NCBI RefSeq assembly: GCF_023343835.1
Contig: NC_064433.1
Span: forward strand, 30,597,214 to 30,661,213
Direction: 5' to 3'
DNA length: 64,000 nt
Source: Lagopus muta
Lineage: Eukaryota > Chordata > Aves > Galliformes > Phasianidae
Numbering within the stretch: position 1 is the first letter of the stretch; each line of letters starts with the position of its first letter. The position numbers were made by a program, and so were the translations under genes. Below, in pieces: positions 1 to 12,002 of this stretch. Below the pieces are notes generated by a model, which was not told the DNA's origin, did no database searches, and saw only the letters and a program-made list of their open reading frames with translations.

Positions 1-149
1 ACATTTGCTTTGTGCTGTCCCATTGGTCTGTCTGCTGTGATTTGCAGAGGAATTAGTTCCAGGCTAACTTTGTAATTAGATTTGAGCCTGACTTCCAGCT
101 CCACTAAAGTGATAGATAATGATAACACTAATTAATACTGAGCAAATAT

Positions 150-420
150 CACAAAATCACACAGAATCACAGAACTGTAGGAGTTGGAAGGGACCTCTAG
201 AGATCATTGAGTCCAACCCCACTGCAAAGCAGACTCTCTATAGCTGGTGGCACAGATGGGTGTCCAGGCTGGTCTTGAGTATCTCCAGGGGAGACTCCAC
301 AACCTTCTCGGGCAGCCTGTTCCAGTGTCCCGTTACTCTCACTGTGAAAGCTAATACTAAAATCTCCCTTTTGCCAGTTTATAAAGATGGAAAATCTTGC
401 CCTGTAATGATTAGAAAACA
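150..420 (-). mobile_element. CR1 LINE 3' fragment
   Basis: The plus strand begins with CACAGAATCACAGAACTGTA, the reverse complement of a CR1 octamer tail. It continues with GTTGGAAGGGACCTCTAGAG, TCCAACCCC, a GGAGACTCCACAACC phrase and CTGTTCCAGTGTCCC, all diagnostic of the reverse-complemented CR1 3' UTR. The element is 5'-truncated and divergent toward the right end, so that boundary is approximate. It encodes nothing; the open frames over it are accidental. Confidence 0.92.
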
Positions 421-3400
421 TTCACTTTTCCTTGTTGGTATTGTCTACAACAGTAAAATTAATTGCAATCCTGCTCTATGCTGCATCACCGAGTGTCTTA
501 ACAGCTGTAAACTTCATACTGGAAACTGTAGTTGTTAACCACTCTTCTGTCTGTTTTCTGTCCCTCCATCTGAGCTGCCCTCAGCCATTCTTTCCCACTG
601 ATTTCTTTTCAGAATGTTATGACTGTGCTGAAGGCCAAAGTTTGTGTAGATACCTGAACTCAGCTTTAAAATCTAGCTCTGGAAAACAGTCTAGAGCAGT
701 GGAGTCTGCTGTTCATCACTGCTTTAGCTTCTGACATTTATTGTATTAACCAGGATAAGGCACAGGAATGCGTACTCGGGACTTGGAGTGCTGGAGTGCT
801 GTCCTCTTTGTCATTACTCTTGCTCTGAATGTTATATTTCTCCTTTTTGTACACCAGTGTATCATCTCCAAAGTGAGAATTATTGCTTTGTCCAGCAGCC
901 AAGTTTTCAAGGTAGGAGGCAACAAGTGAGAGTGCTGGGTTCATACCTGACAAGAGTGGGGAAGGTGGCTGTGTTTCAGGCTTAAGACAAGCACCTTGGC
1001 TCAACACAACCTACAGCACAGTTTTGGAGGTGCTCATAAAATGCATAACAGCCTGAGCCTCTGGTGAGAACTTGGACACCCCACAGCCCAGGCAGCTGGG
1101 TGGAGAGCTGATGGCTCACTTGCTTGAACTTGCATACCCAAATTTCTCCTAAATTGCTCTAAGTACCAATTTATGTATTCATTCAGATTAGGTACTTTCT
1201 CTTTGCCTCAATCTCCACCCAGAAAACAATAATAATAACAATTGCTGCCTCTCCAGAATGTGTAATGAATATTCAAAGTCTTGAAAAACACCCATCTATG
1301 ATGGAAGTGGGTGTTATTATGTACTGAGCACCATTAAGCTACCTGGTCACTGCAGCTCCTGACCCAATAGAGGCAGACTGAAGGAACTGTTATTTTATCA
1401 CCTTCTCTAGATGAATCTTTGTACTGGAAATTTGCAGAAGGGCACTTTTTCTCCATGCTTCTCCATCTTTGTTTTCTCTCTCCCACACAAGTAATTTGAG
1501 CCTCTCTGCAAATTTTGCCCTGTGCACCAAGAGTAGAGAAAATTCTTTCTTTTTTTATACTCACTGTCATTTTTAAGTGAAGTTGGATTTTGAAATTCTG
1601 TTGACAAGGAGCCTTGCATAAAAGTAGAACTTCATTTCTTTGTCAAAAGGTAAAATGCCTGTGTGTAGATGTACCTCTCCATGCAAGAATGAAGGTTATT
1701 GCTGCATATGCATTTAACACTTATTGTATAAAATCCTATCAGTCCTGTATTTGTAAGTTAAAGGGTCTGTATAGAAAGCCTTTTTTAAAAAGCATAATCC
1801 AGATGTATATTCCATTAACAAAATGACTAATCTTACTAAATGTTATAGTGAAAGTGCTGACGGAACTTAGTCTCTAATCTGTGAATGCAGCATTATAATT
1901 TTACAAGAGTAGCTGTTCTTAATAAACATCAAAGTGAATGTAATTATTATGTGACTTTAGCCCTTTTTTCCCACGATACCGTAGTTAATCTTGACAACAA
2001 CTAGCATTATGCGCAGTGTTTTAACTCCCATGATGATAAAGTTTAAAAATACCTTGGGTTCAGATTGTTCCGCTCTGCCATTATCCTCCTTTTGTTGCCT
2101 CAGTGGGTGACCTTCGCCCTTTTGGCTTGGATGTGTTGGACAGTATTGGAGGCTTTTTTGTGTGTGTTCTGGGAGATGGAGCCAGGACAGAGGACAGCAT
2201 GAAAAGCCCCGTTCTCTTGTGGAAGAGTATCTCCATTTTGAAAATAGGCTTGGACTACGTTTGTATCTGGAGGTTCCCTTCATATTTTACTGAAACTCGC
2301 TGATTTCAAAATCAAAGCGAAAACAGAGCAGTTGTAAGATTTGGAGAAATTTCAAAAAATTGAATATTTAGAGCAGTTAAGGGTGCTCTGTTGTAGTTGG
2401 AGATGAATGCAGAGGTGGTCCTAAAGATGGACAAGGCCAGGGCTTGGCTGCACACCCTGCAAGGTGGTAAGCAGGCTGGGCTTCGGGGAAGGGATTATGC
2501 TTTGGTCTAAATACTCTCAAATGAGATTGTGGTAATTACTCAGGAAGGGGAAAGAATTTAACTTAAGAGTTCCACAGTACAAAATGTAAGGCACAAGGGT
2601 CTGTTTCAGAGGGTTTAAGCCCAAATCGGAAATATTTATTTGAGAAATTCTTCTAAAATAATGACAGCTACATTGTGTACAGTAATTTCAGCACATCTGC
2701 TGACATTTGCAGTCTTTCCTTCTGTGTTCTTTTTCACCTAAACTTTGACTTCCTGAGCTGATTTGAAGAGGTTGTGTTCTGATAAAGCTCATTACAACGT
2801 GAGCCCTGTTAACTCTTATTCTAGAGAAAGGAAAATACAGAGCCAAGTCATGAATTTCATGGAATAAATACTCATTGTTGTCTCTGGACAAATGGAAATG
2901 TAGTAATAGTAGCAGTACTGTTGTTGCAGTTACTGGCATCTTTATTTCATTTTCTGCCTTAATGGGCAGATATGTTTGCTTTTTGTGCAAACAAACGTGC
3001 ATTCAAGATCCCTGACTGGAAACAAATGATCACACATTGTACCGGTATTTCTTGACCTGAGAACACGACAACATCAAAGTTTTTGTCAGAAGTGCTTCAT
3101 AACCATGCATTGCTGCATATAAAGGCCTAAGCAGGTCCTTCTCGAATGACACGCACAATTATTATTTTGTTCCCAAGGGAAAGTGGTATTTCAGCATTGG
3201 TATTATCCACTGGTAATGAGGTGCTCACAGATAAAAAGAGGAGGGGTAAGGCTGATATAATGTGAGTGACTACCCTGTGGCAAATATTGCTTTAAAAATG
3301 TTTTCATAGCACTTCAAAGAGTCTGAGTGAGGGGATCATGTGGTAATACTGTCTAACTCTTGCTTTAAACGGTGGGGACTTCCACCTCCAATCCTGAATA

Positions 3401-6203
3401 ACCCTGTTGATGTTGCTAGCAGCTCCTTTGCTTGGTGCCAAGGACATGATTAAGACTCTGATTCAACAAATCAGAGGTGATCACTTAACCAGAAAGTATC
3501 ATATGATAGATGAAAGACTTCTGAAAGGAAGCTCTGCACATCTGTAGATCTGCTTTGCGTTTTGTCCTCACCACCTTTGTGAATATCCGAAGAGCTCTGG
3601 AAATAAAAGCACTGGGACAGCGGCAAAGTATTGTAACAGTGATGAGTATTTGACAAAAGTATGGAGGAATTCTGCCAGTGACAGTTATTCTTTGCTCATG
3701 GTCCTCTGATGTTACATGGTGAGGTTGCATTTTTGTAGTGGCTGAGACGATGGGTGCAGCAGAGGCCCAGACCTTATCATCCGCAGGAGATGGCTTCCCC
3801 AAGACTTTGCATGTCTGGAGCCTGTCTGAGGTTACTGATTTGCACAACAGCAGGCATGATTCTCTCTTTTGGTTTCACTAGTGGTCTGATATGGAAGGGA
3901 TTTCTGAACAGATAGATCCCTTTGTTTGTAATATATACAGAGACATAATTCAACTATATGTAGAGAGATATAGCAACGAGTCAGTAAGCAGGGGTCCTTT
4001 TATCTGAAACTTTTAATGTGCATAAGAGAATCAGCTCTCTGCACCCAAGTGGTGCACCAAACACTGATAAGCTGTTCCTTCACAGTTTCACGGAGGGTTT
4101 CTCAGTTGGCCTTGAATATGAAATATACAATATATTTTCTTTTATTTTTTTTATTTATTCATTTTAATATATACATATTTTGGCATAAGTGGTCACTTAT
4201 TTCTTTCTTTGCCCACGCATGTTTACCAATGTCTCTCTCTGGATAATTGGGCAGTATGAGTTGTGCAGAAAAAGGAGAACTGCATGGCCAAAGCCTAGTG
4301 AAGGGCAAGATATGCATGTGCTGTACTGCTGAACAAGGACTGAGCAAGTAGATCTGCAGCATGACTAGCAGCAGAGTGGGCTCATGCATGTTGCAGGCAA
4401 TGGTCCTGTCTGGAGCTGCTCAGCTCTACTGCACCGTGCTGCAGGCTGAAGTCTGCACCTTTTGTGTTAAAACAGAAGACCGTCAGCCATCTGTGACTGT
4501 GTTTGTAACCACTGTAATCCTGACATGTGAAAATTCCTTGTCCCCATACTAATAGTGTGTGAGGAGCTAGTTGTTTAGTGAATGAGCTTCAGAATGAGTA
4601 AAGACTTCAAACATCTTTGCTGATGATATTGTGCCAGATGGCCACAACCGATGGATCCCTTCTTCGAAGGTGTGATCAACAGTAGGGGAAGGTAATGATT
4701 TTTATTTTTATTTTTTGGGATCTTGTTTGGTGAGCTAAAAGATAAAAAAAAACAGCATTGCTCCCCTCAGATGCTGGAGGACCAGCAGCACAAGGTGTAT
4801 GTGTGCTGGGAGATGATCCTGCCATTGAATCCTTAGCTGCAGTGTGTTCAATGTTAAACACTTGAAGTAAATAAAGATTGGATCAACTGGAGATCTCTGT
4901 TTCCTCGGCCACAAGGATGATGGGAGATGTGCTTAATGCAAGGAAAGACAAATAAAGTTGTTCTCTTTCCTTTGAGGAACGAAAGGAAATGCAGCGCTAA
5001 CCTTCAGACAAGCAAGGGGATATGGCAGAATGAAAAGTAATATGGTTTTATTATACATCCAACAGTGCTAAGGCAAGAATTAATGAGTTTATTTCCAGAA
5101 AAAAAAAAAAAGAGAAAAGAAAGAAACTTTAGCAAAATGCTTAAGTGAAAAAGGGGTATTAGGAAATACTTTCTCAGGAAAAGGAGAGAGAAATTTTAAA
5201 TGGCATTTCACATCCTCTTTATGAAATAAGCCATTTTCAAAAAGTGCTCCACCAAACAGAATTATCTCTACTGTTTGAGGATATAAAATTGGTTCTTGTT
5301 GTGAAGAAAATGCAGGTGCTCTCCTCTTCAGTTGCCTTTATTAAGGATTTACTTAGGCTACTATAAGCTGGCCAGAAACACAGAGAGTACTGACAAACTG
5401 CTCCTGAATTCACATAGGGTTCTTGTGGGAGTGGAGTGGAGCCATGTCTGCATCCGGGTGACTGGAGACGTCTGTGCTCACATCGCTCCCAGCTCCTTTT
5501 TCCTGCAGTGAGCACCTGCAGGGTGCTGGTGTTACCAGTGTCAGTAATAAAGTCAGCTTTGCAGTTTGTTTCTGGGATGATGGTGATTTACGTGATCTAT
5601 TGCATTATCCAAATGACTTATCTGAATCATGTCTCACCTCAGTGTTTATTGCTTACTGCTTTTCAGTATTCCAGTCTGCTCGATGCCTTTTGCATTGGTG
5701 ATGTTTTTGTAGTAATTAAACCACACACTGCACTTTTTGTTTTGGTAAAAGAGAATCTCTTGTCCCTCTCCTTTTTTCCCCAAACTCAGCAAGTAGCATC
5801 ATCCCAAATATTTTCTCCTTGAAATGATGAATGCCTGATTTCCAAGCTTGGCTGTGCCACCGATTTGACTTGCAGCTCTCAGCAAATTATTTCTTCCTTC
5901 AGCTGTGACTCACCCAAGTGAAGCAGATGCTGCTTACCTTCACTTCAGCTATGCCAGGTAACATGTTTCTGTGTTATATTTTGCATACAGCATAGTACAG
6001 CAGCTGTAATTAAATCCTGTCAGAAGTCAGTGAAAATGCAAAATGTTCTTCGGGTGCTGTTAGTAAAGACAAAATTCAGTGTCCAGTGAAGTAACTTGAG
6101 TCCTTCAGCGCATTCTAAAATGAGGCTTTGTGAGGGTCAGGGTTTACATCTCCTCATTTTCCTGGCATCTCATCACTTCCTTCAGAGGCCTTGACTGAAT
6201 TGC
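421..6203. other. Intergenic, no gene recognised
   Basis: About 5.8 kb of moderately AT-rich sequence with only short, mutually overlapping open frames and no family signature. An A-rich tract lies at about 5098-5127. I see no RNA gene or promoter that I could defend. Confidence 0.6.
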
Positions 6204-6573
6204 TCCCTTGCCTTCCCTTGCCTTCCCTTGCCTTCCCTTGCCTTCCCTTGCCTTCCCTTGCCTTCCCTTGCCTTCCCTTGCCTTCCCTTGCCTTCCCTTG
6301 CCTTGCCTTGCCTTGCCTTGCCTTGCCTTGCCTTGCCTTCCCTTCCCTTCCCTTCCCTTCCCTTCCCTTCCCTTCCCTTCCCTTCCCTTCCCTTCCCTTC
6401 CCTTCCCTTCCCTTCCCTTCCCTTCCCTTCCCTTCCCTTCCCTTCCCTTCCCTTCCCTTCCCTTCCCTTCCCTTCCCTTCCCTTCCCTTCCCTTCCCTTC
6501 CCTTCCCTTCCCTTCCCTTCCCTTCCCTTCCCTTCCCTTCCCCCTTTTCCCTTTCCCTTTCCCCTCTCCTCCT
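6204..6573. repeat. Compound pentanucleotide array, CCTTG/CCTTC
   Basis: Three blocks follow each other. First is a 10-bp unit CCTTCCCTTG at about 6204-6300 (nine full copies plus a partial). Then CCTTG pentamers run to 6335. Then CCTTC runs for 41 copies as displayed (6336-6540), trailing into C/T-rich sequence to 6573. From 6336 to 6573 the plus strand is uninterrupted pyrimidine. Such arrays can adopt triplex (H-DNA) structures and are length-polymorphic. Long frames here (PSLPF-type and GKGRE-type) come from the repeat and are not proteins. Confidence 0.97.
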
Positions 6574-9500
6574 GCTCTGATGTTATTCATCAGTGTAGAA
6601 TTTTCAAGTATATCAAAAGGGGATGCCCCAATAAAGCACAGTATTACTGAGAGCAGTTTGTGCTACTTTGTATTTTTAAATAATCTTTGCTCTGTCAGCC
6701 AAGCTTCCTTACTTTATTTATTCAGAAGATCTTTCTTATTTGGTCCAATGTAAGTGTTTCACACAATTCAGTGGAATTTAAAATAGGTGCCATTGAAATA
6801 TGGATACACTGCCTGTAATTTTTTTATATAATACCTTCCATGGTATCCCCAGTTCCAGAGAAGACAGGTTCTTTAAAGATGCCAGAAATGTTCCTTCAGT
6901 GCATCAGAATGTGTGTGAAGAAGTCTCCCTCTTGTAATTCTATCTGCGAGATTCTCAGAAATGGAGAGTGCTGGCCAAAATAACTCCAGAGAGAGCAAAG
7001 GCAGGCCAAAACTAACAGAGTTTTAAAATCTAGCTCTATGTGTTTGCATGCAGCTTTTCTAGGAGCTGTTTCTTCAGTGAGTGTGCTGATGGGATTCCTA
7101 AAACTGAAATAAAACGAGGGTCTGTTCCTCAAGTATTTTTCCATGCCACAGTCTGAAGTCACTTGCTAAGAGTGTGGGCATAGTGTATGTCATGTATAAA
7201 TAGCAGCTGGCTCCTCTTCCCTCTCATGAGCAACTCGTGCCAGACTGCTGCATTCCTGGTGTGCGTGTTTGAGATGCAGAGTGAGTGAGTTAGGTTTGAA
7301 GAAATTGCATGGAAGCTGTCTGCATAGCTTTGAAAAATTATACAAATCCAAAAAATATACTCTCAAGAAAGTTTTGGTTACTCACTGTGATGAAATCTGG
7401 CCTGCTGGGGACTCCCTGGGTTGCTTTCCAGGGTGTCTGCCAGGCACTTCTGAACCTTGGGGCAATGGGTGTTTCTTCTGGAGATACTTGGGAATCGCAC
7501 TGCCCACCCTCTCACACTTTATTTCTTCAGGAGCTGTGTGGGAAGCACTAGTAAACAGAAAGGCTTTGCACAATACCAAAAGCTTGCACAGGCAGCTTTA
7601 ACCCACGGTTGTTTTGATCAGAATTTAAGCACATGGCTTTGCAGGCTGAAAGCAAAGCAAAGTATCTCCTGTCTTTGGAGACCAGTGTGCCCTTGGGACC
7701 TCCTGGGAGTCTGCCTGAGATGGATAAACCAAGCTATTCCCTTTTCCTTCAGTGAGCCCCTGAGCTGGGAGGCTATTGAGAATCCCTGGCAGGAGTAAAA
7801 AGGAGCTGCTGCTCCTTTCAGAACTTTCTGCTTCCTCTGTTATCTCAGTGCATCCTTCTGGCCCCCTCCTGCGGGGGATCCTGCCAGGTGATTGGGTCCA
7901 GGGGGCCATGGCCCTTACAGACAATATTCTCCCTCCGTGGGAACCATCCTTGCATTTAGGATTACTCCATTTGAGTAGAATTACACTGAACTAGAGGGGA
8001 TCAATATTATTACCTTCACAGTACTGCTCCCTGAGGTTTCAAACCAGCAGAGAGGTGGAAATGAGAGAAGGCACAAGTGTACATGTTCAAATTGGAGCGT
8101 GCAGCTCCTGAAATCAGAGAAGAGATCGTAAACTGGGGCATGAGATGCTAAACTGTCATCATACTGCATTTATTTCATTTTTTGAGACGTTCATCCTCGT
8201 GGCAAACCTCCTTTTTGATCATAAGTATTACTGGAGGACTCAATTTCATGGACGTTGAAAATTAATACAATCTTAGGTTCAATATTTTTTTCTGCCTGCC
8301 CTTTTTTTTTTTGTTTGTTTGTTTTTTAACCTGCCCTCCTACTTATCACCTTCACAAATGCTGATGTTCTTGCAGTCTCTTTAACCATCTGGACAATACT
8401 GATCTTTTCTCCGCCTCTCCTTTCAGCAGTTAGAAATAAAATAATACTTCCTAGCTACTTTAAAAGACCTCTATACCATATACCATGATATTTTCACTTC
8501 TATGAGAATACACAAAGTACCCAAAGTTGAATTTTCTAGTAGAATTTCCAATGGAATTATAGAGATAAACTCAGGAGTGAAGTGCCACTGGTGGCTATCT
8601 CCTCTCCTCTGGATAAACCATGACCATAAACTATGGCAACAAGAAGAGAAGTCCAGAGACAGGTAAGGGCCTTTCTATCAGCATCTCCTAGCAAACAAGT
8701 CATCGACTGACTGTAAATAACACCCGGTTCTGTTATCGTCTGGCAGACTAGGCCAAATGTGGTGTTAAGAAAGAGAAGCCTTTCAAATCTGGACATAATA
8801 AAATGCAGTTGTCTGCGGAAGATCAGTACCTAAATCTATGTGGGGTGCCCAAATACAGTCTGGTATATTTGGGAAGGGAGACTGGGAAGAGAAAGGAGGA
8901 AGGAACTTTGATGCAATAGGAAACTTCTGAATTTATCAAGGCAGGTCGTCTGCATAGCTCTGGGGCCGAGGCCTTATATATAGTCTTTGCTATTCTTAGA
9001 GCATGCAGCAGAACAATGGCTCCATTTGAAGAAGCTCTTTTATAGTTTGCCAATATAAAGAAGGCTGTGCAAAATGATATGATCATGTAATTGAACACTG
9101 TAAATAGATATTCTGACCCAGACGATAATTTTACATTAGCTCACTTTCCTGCCACGTTTGAACTTTGTGAACTGAACAAAATAAGAGAGATCTGATTAAC
9201 TTTCCTGGATTATAAATGTTGAACTTACATATGATTTATAAAATCAACAGATTCAACAGAGCCTTCTTTCTGTTCACAAAAGTAGAAGCTAGATTAATAA
9301 AATCCATTTGCTGGTTTGACCTTAATGTATAGTGATGAAATGAAGACCTATGAATTCTCTGAAATCCAAACCTCAAATGTGAAGAAGGCCTTGTAATTTT
9401 TACAGTGCTGCCACAGCTTCCCCTATTAATTAGGATTAATTGGGATTATTAAAATTGGTTCTGTGCAATGCAATAGAACTGGTGGTGCAGGCTTGAGTCA

Positions 9501-11971
9501 GACAGATGTAGTATGCAACTGCATTTTGAAGGGCCTCTGCCAAAACAGCAAGCTAATGTGACAACCACTACTGGCTGGTACAAGCCACAGTGTCCCAGCT
9601 TGCTTGGCATCAAAGGATCTGCTTTGTGTTCAGTGTTTTGCGAGCAGTACTGCATTGTAGGGGTATGTTTTAGTGACTCCTCTCCTGTAAGAGCCAGCTA
9701 CTACCCAGCACAAATTGTCTTGAAGGTACTGCCAGCAGATGCTGCTTCAGAGCAGGCATCTCACACAGTTCCTTTCCACTGCCATCCTGAGCAATGCTAC
9801 ACCAGTCTGAATGCACACATAGTCACACCTGTACTGGGGGATGGACAGCAGTTGGGATGGAGCAGAACCTTGCACTTGCTCCTGGCCTTGGAAAAAAGGG
9901 GAGCTGTGGGCAATAAATTCTTATTTAGGAAGCTGTGAGATGAAGAATGGATCATGTCCTGAGCACCTGTTTCAGGGATGCAGCTTGGCCTACAGCAGAA
10001 ACATAGCTAACCCACTAGGATCCTCCTTGGAGAGATTCTGATCCAGCACCATGACCTCATACCATGTGAATGTGTTGTGTCATGGGGCCATGGTATTTTT
10101 CTTATGGCCTCTAGATACCGAATCTTTCCAAAAGAAGTCAAGAGTATTGAAGTAAAATGTATGCTTTTAAAGCATTACTATACTGTTTTTTAAGGGCATG
10201 GTACATAGAAAATTACTTGGAAGGACTGAACCACAGCCATTTAATTTGGCAGATTTTCCCATGCAGTTCCACATACCAGCTGGGGCTTCTGCTGAATTTT
10301 ACGCTGTTTTACTGCTGCAGTCCTAAGCTCTGGGCAAAGTTGCAGGCTTACATTAAATCAAGCTGCATGACAAAGGTGTCTTGGTGGCAGATGGGCAGCA
10401 CAATGTTCAGCACAGGGTGATAAGTCACCCTTGCTTGCAGTCATCGCTCCGGGTGGCTTTGGGGAGAAAGCCATTTTCCTATTTGGTTTTAATGTGGTGT
10501 TAGAATTCATAAAAAATGTGGTGGTTTCTCTCCTTTCTCTTGTGATTTAAACCACGAATTTTTGACATGGAAGATAGCAGCAGAAAATGTATGCATGGAG
10601 GCCTGAGCTGGGAATGGAAACCAGAAGTTCCTGCCTGACTTCTGTGTCTGGACTCTCAGCTGGAAGGTTGCTTAGCTTTTGTTTGATTTGCATTGATATA
10701 CTGTTACATCATATGTATGATACAATAGATTAAAAAAAGCCATGTGGCTCTTGTCAAGAAAAAGTGAACAAATATGCACGTTTAGTAATCATTACCATGT
10801 GGATCTTGAGCTGTTTCTACATATAACATTGAGTCACTTATATCCCACTGAAATGCTGTTTTTCTTTTGATCTGAGAGGACAGTTGAAACAACATGTTTC
10901 TTGCTATAATAATACTTTTTCATTTCAGCTCCTTATGTCTTCTCTGTAGCCACATCCTATATGCCCAGAGAATCTCTGTGCAAGAAAGTGAGCTTCAGAT
11001 ATGTTTTCGTAATGTAATTTAAGCAAATTTTAAGAAAATTGGTTAAAAAAAGTCATTTTCCTTTTAAATTATTCTAAAATTGGTGGCGATAATACAAAAC
11101 AGAGGCAGGAATGTACTTCCATGTGTGGCAGTTCAGTATGGCAAGTGGAACGAGTTGTTGCTTCACAGACAGATCTTACATATCGAGTCCTTTCTGAGTG
11201 AATTCACATAACACCAGAGTGTGAGTGGTCATATTTAATCTTGTCAGTAGTGCTTTCGATGCTGCACAGTTTGGACTAACCTGCTTTAAAGCTCTGCTCT
11301 TTAACTCGTGCTGTTATTGTCTGCTACAGTTGTTGACTCAGTAGATTTTCTGATGTGGTCTGGGAATGAGTCCTTTTGGACTTTCACATTATCATATTAC
11401 AATATACACCACACATTATTTATACTGGGGTTAATTACATCATCTGAATGGAATTCATTTTTCATTCTATCTAAAAGTTTGTATTTTAAAAGAATATTTT
11501 CTTTTTATGGAAATTCAGATTAAAACTACATCGATTCTTAAGGAAAGGAGCTTTGCATTATGATTTTTGTATATGCTTGGCTTTAAACAAAAATATTTGA
11601 TTGTAACAGTTAACTGGGAATTGTTATTACAGGATGAAATACATCACTTCTAAACTGTAATGGAATGTGGAATCTATCCAGCTAAACGTAGCAGATAAAT
11701 GAAATAAATAGCATTAAGTCCTCTCCAAGGCACAGAGTTGCTAAGTAAAACTTATCCTTGTTTACCGTAATCTTCACTCTTCTCTCAAGCATTTCTATTT
11801 AATTTTCAAATAAAATCTGGACAAGTTTTTAGGAACCATGGATTGAAATATGTAACCTCATTCATGTGAAAACAAGTGGAAGACAGCATGTCATTATGTG
11901 AATACTTATTTTTTTGTTTGGCTGTCAACACATAAATGTGAAAATAAATTGGAGGGACTGACTAAAAAAGC

Positions 11972-11973
<2 letters not shown>
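6574..11973. other. Intergenic, no gene recognised
   Basis: About 5.4 kb without a recognisable gene or RNA. Low-complexity T-rich sequence lies at about 8286-8328, and the stretch beyond 10.5 kb is AT-rich. Open frames are short and resemble no family I know. Confidence 0.55.

Positions 11974-12002
<29 letters not shown>
11974..12002. repeat. 29-nt T homopolymer
   Basis: An uninterrupted run of 29 T on the plus strand. Read on the minus strand it is poly(A) preceded, seven bases earlier, by AATAAG (plus 12010-12015), a weak poly(A) signal variant. This could mark the 3' end of a retrotransposed copy, but I recognise no parent transcript. Confidence 0.9.

Noticed and set aside
119..538. 139-codon plus-strand frame
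   Set aside because: It lies mostly over an antisense CR1 copy, with no domain.
6144..6753. Long frames encoding PSLPF or GKGRE repeats
   Set aside because: They are translations of the pentanucleotide array in several frames on both strands; there is no gene structure and the composition is fully explained by the repeat.
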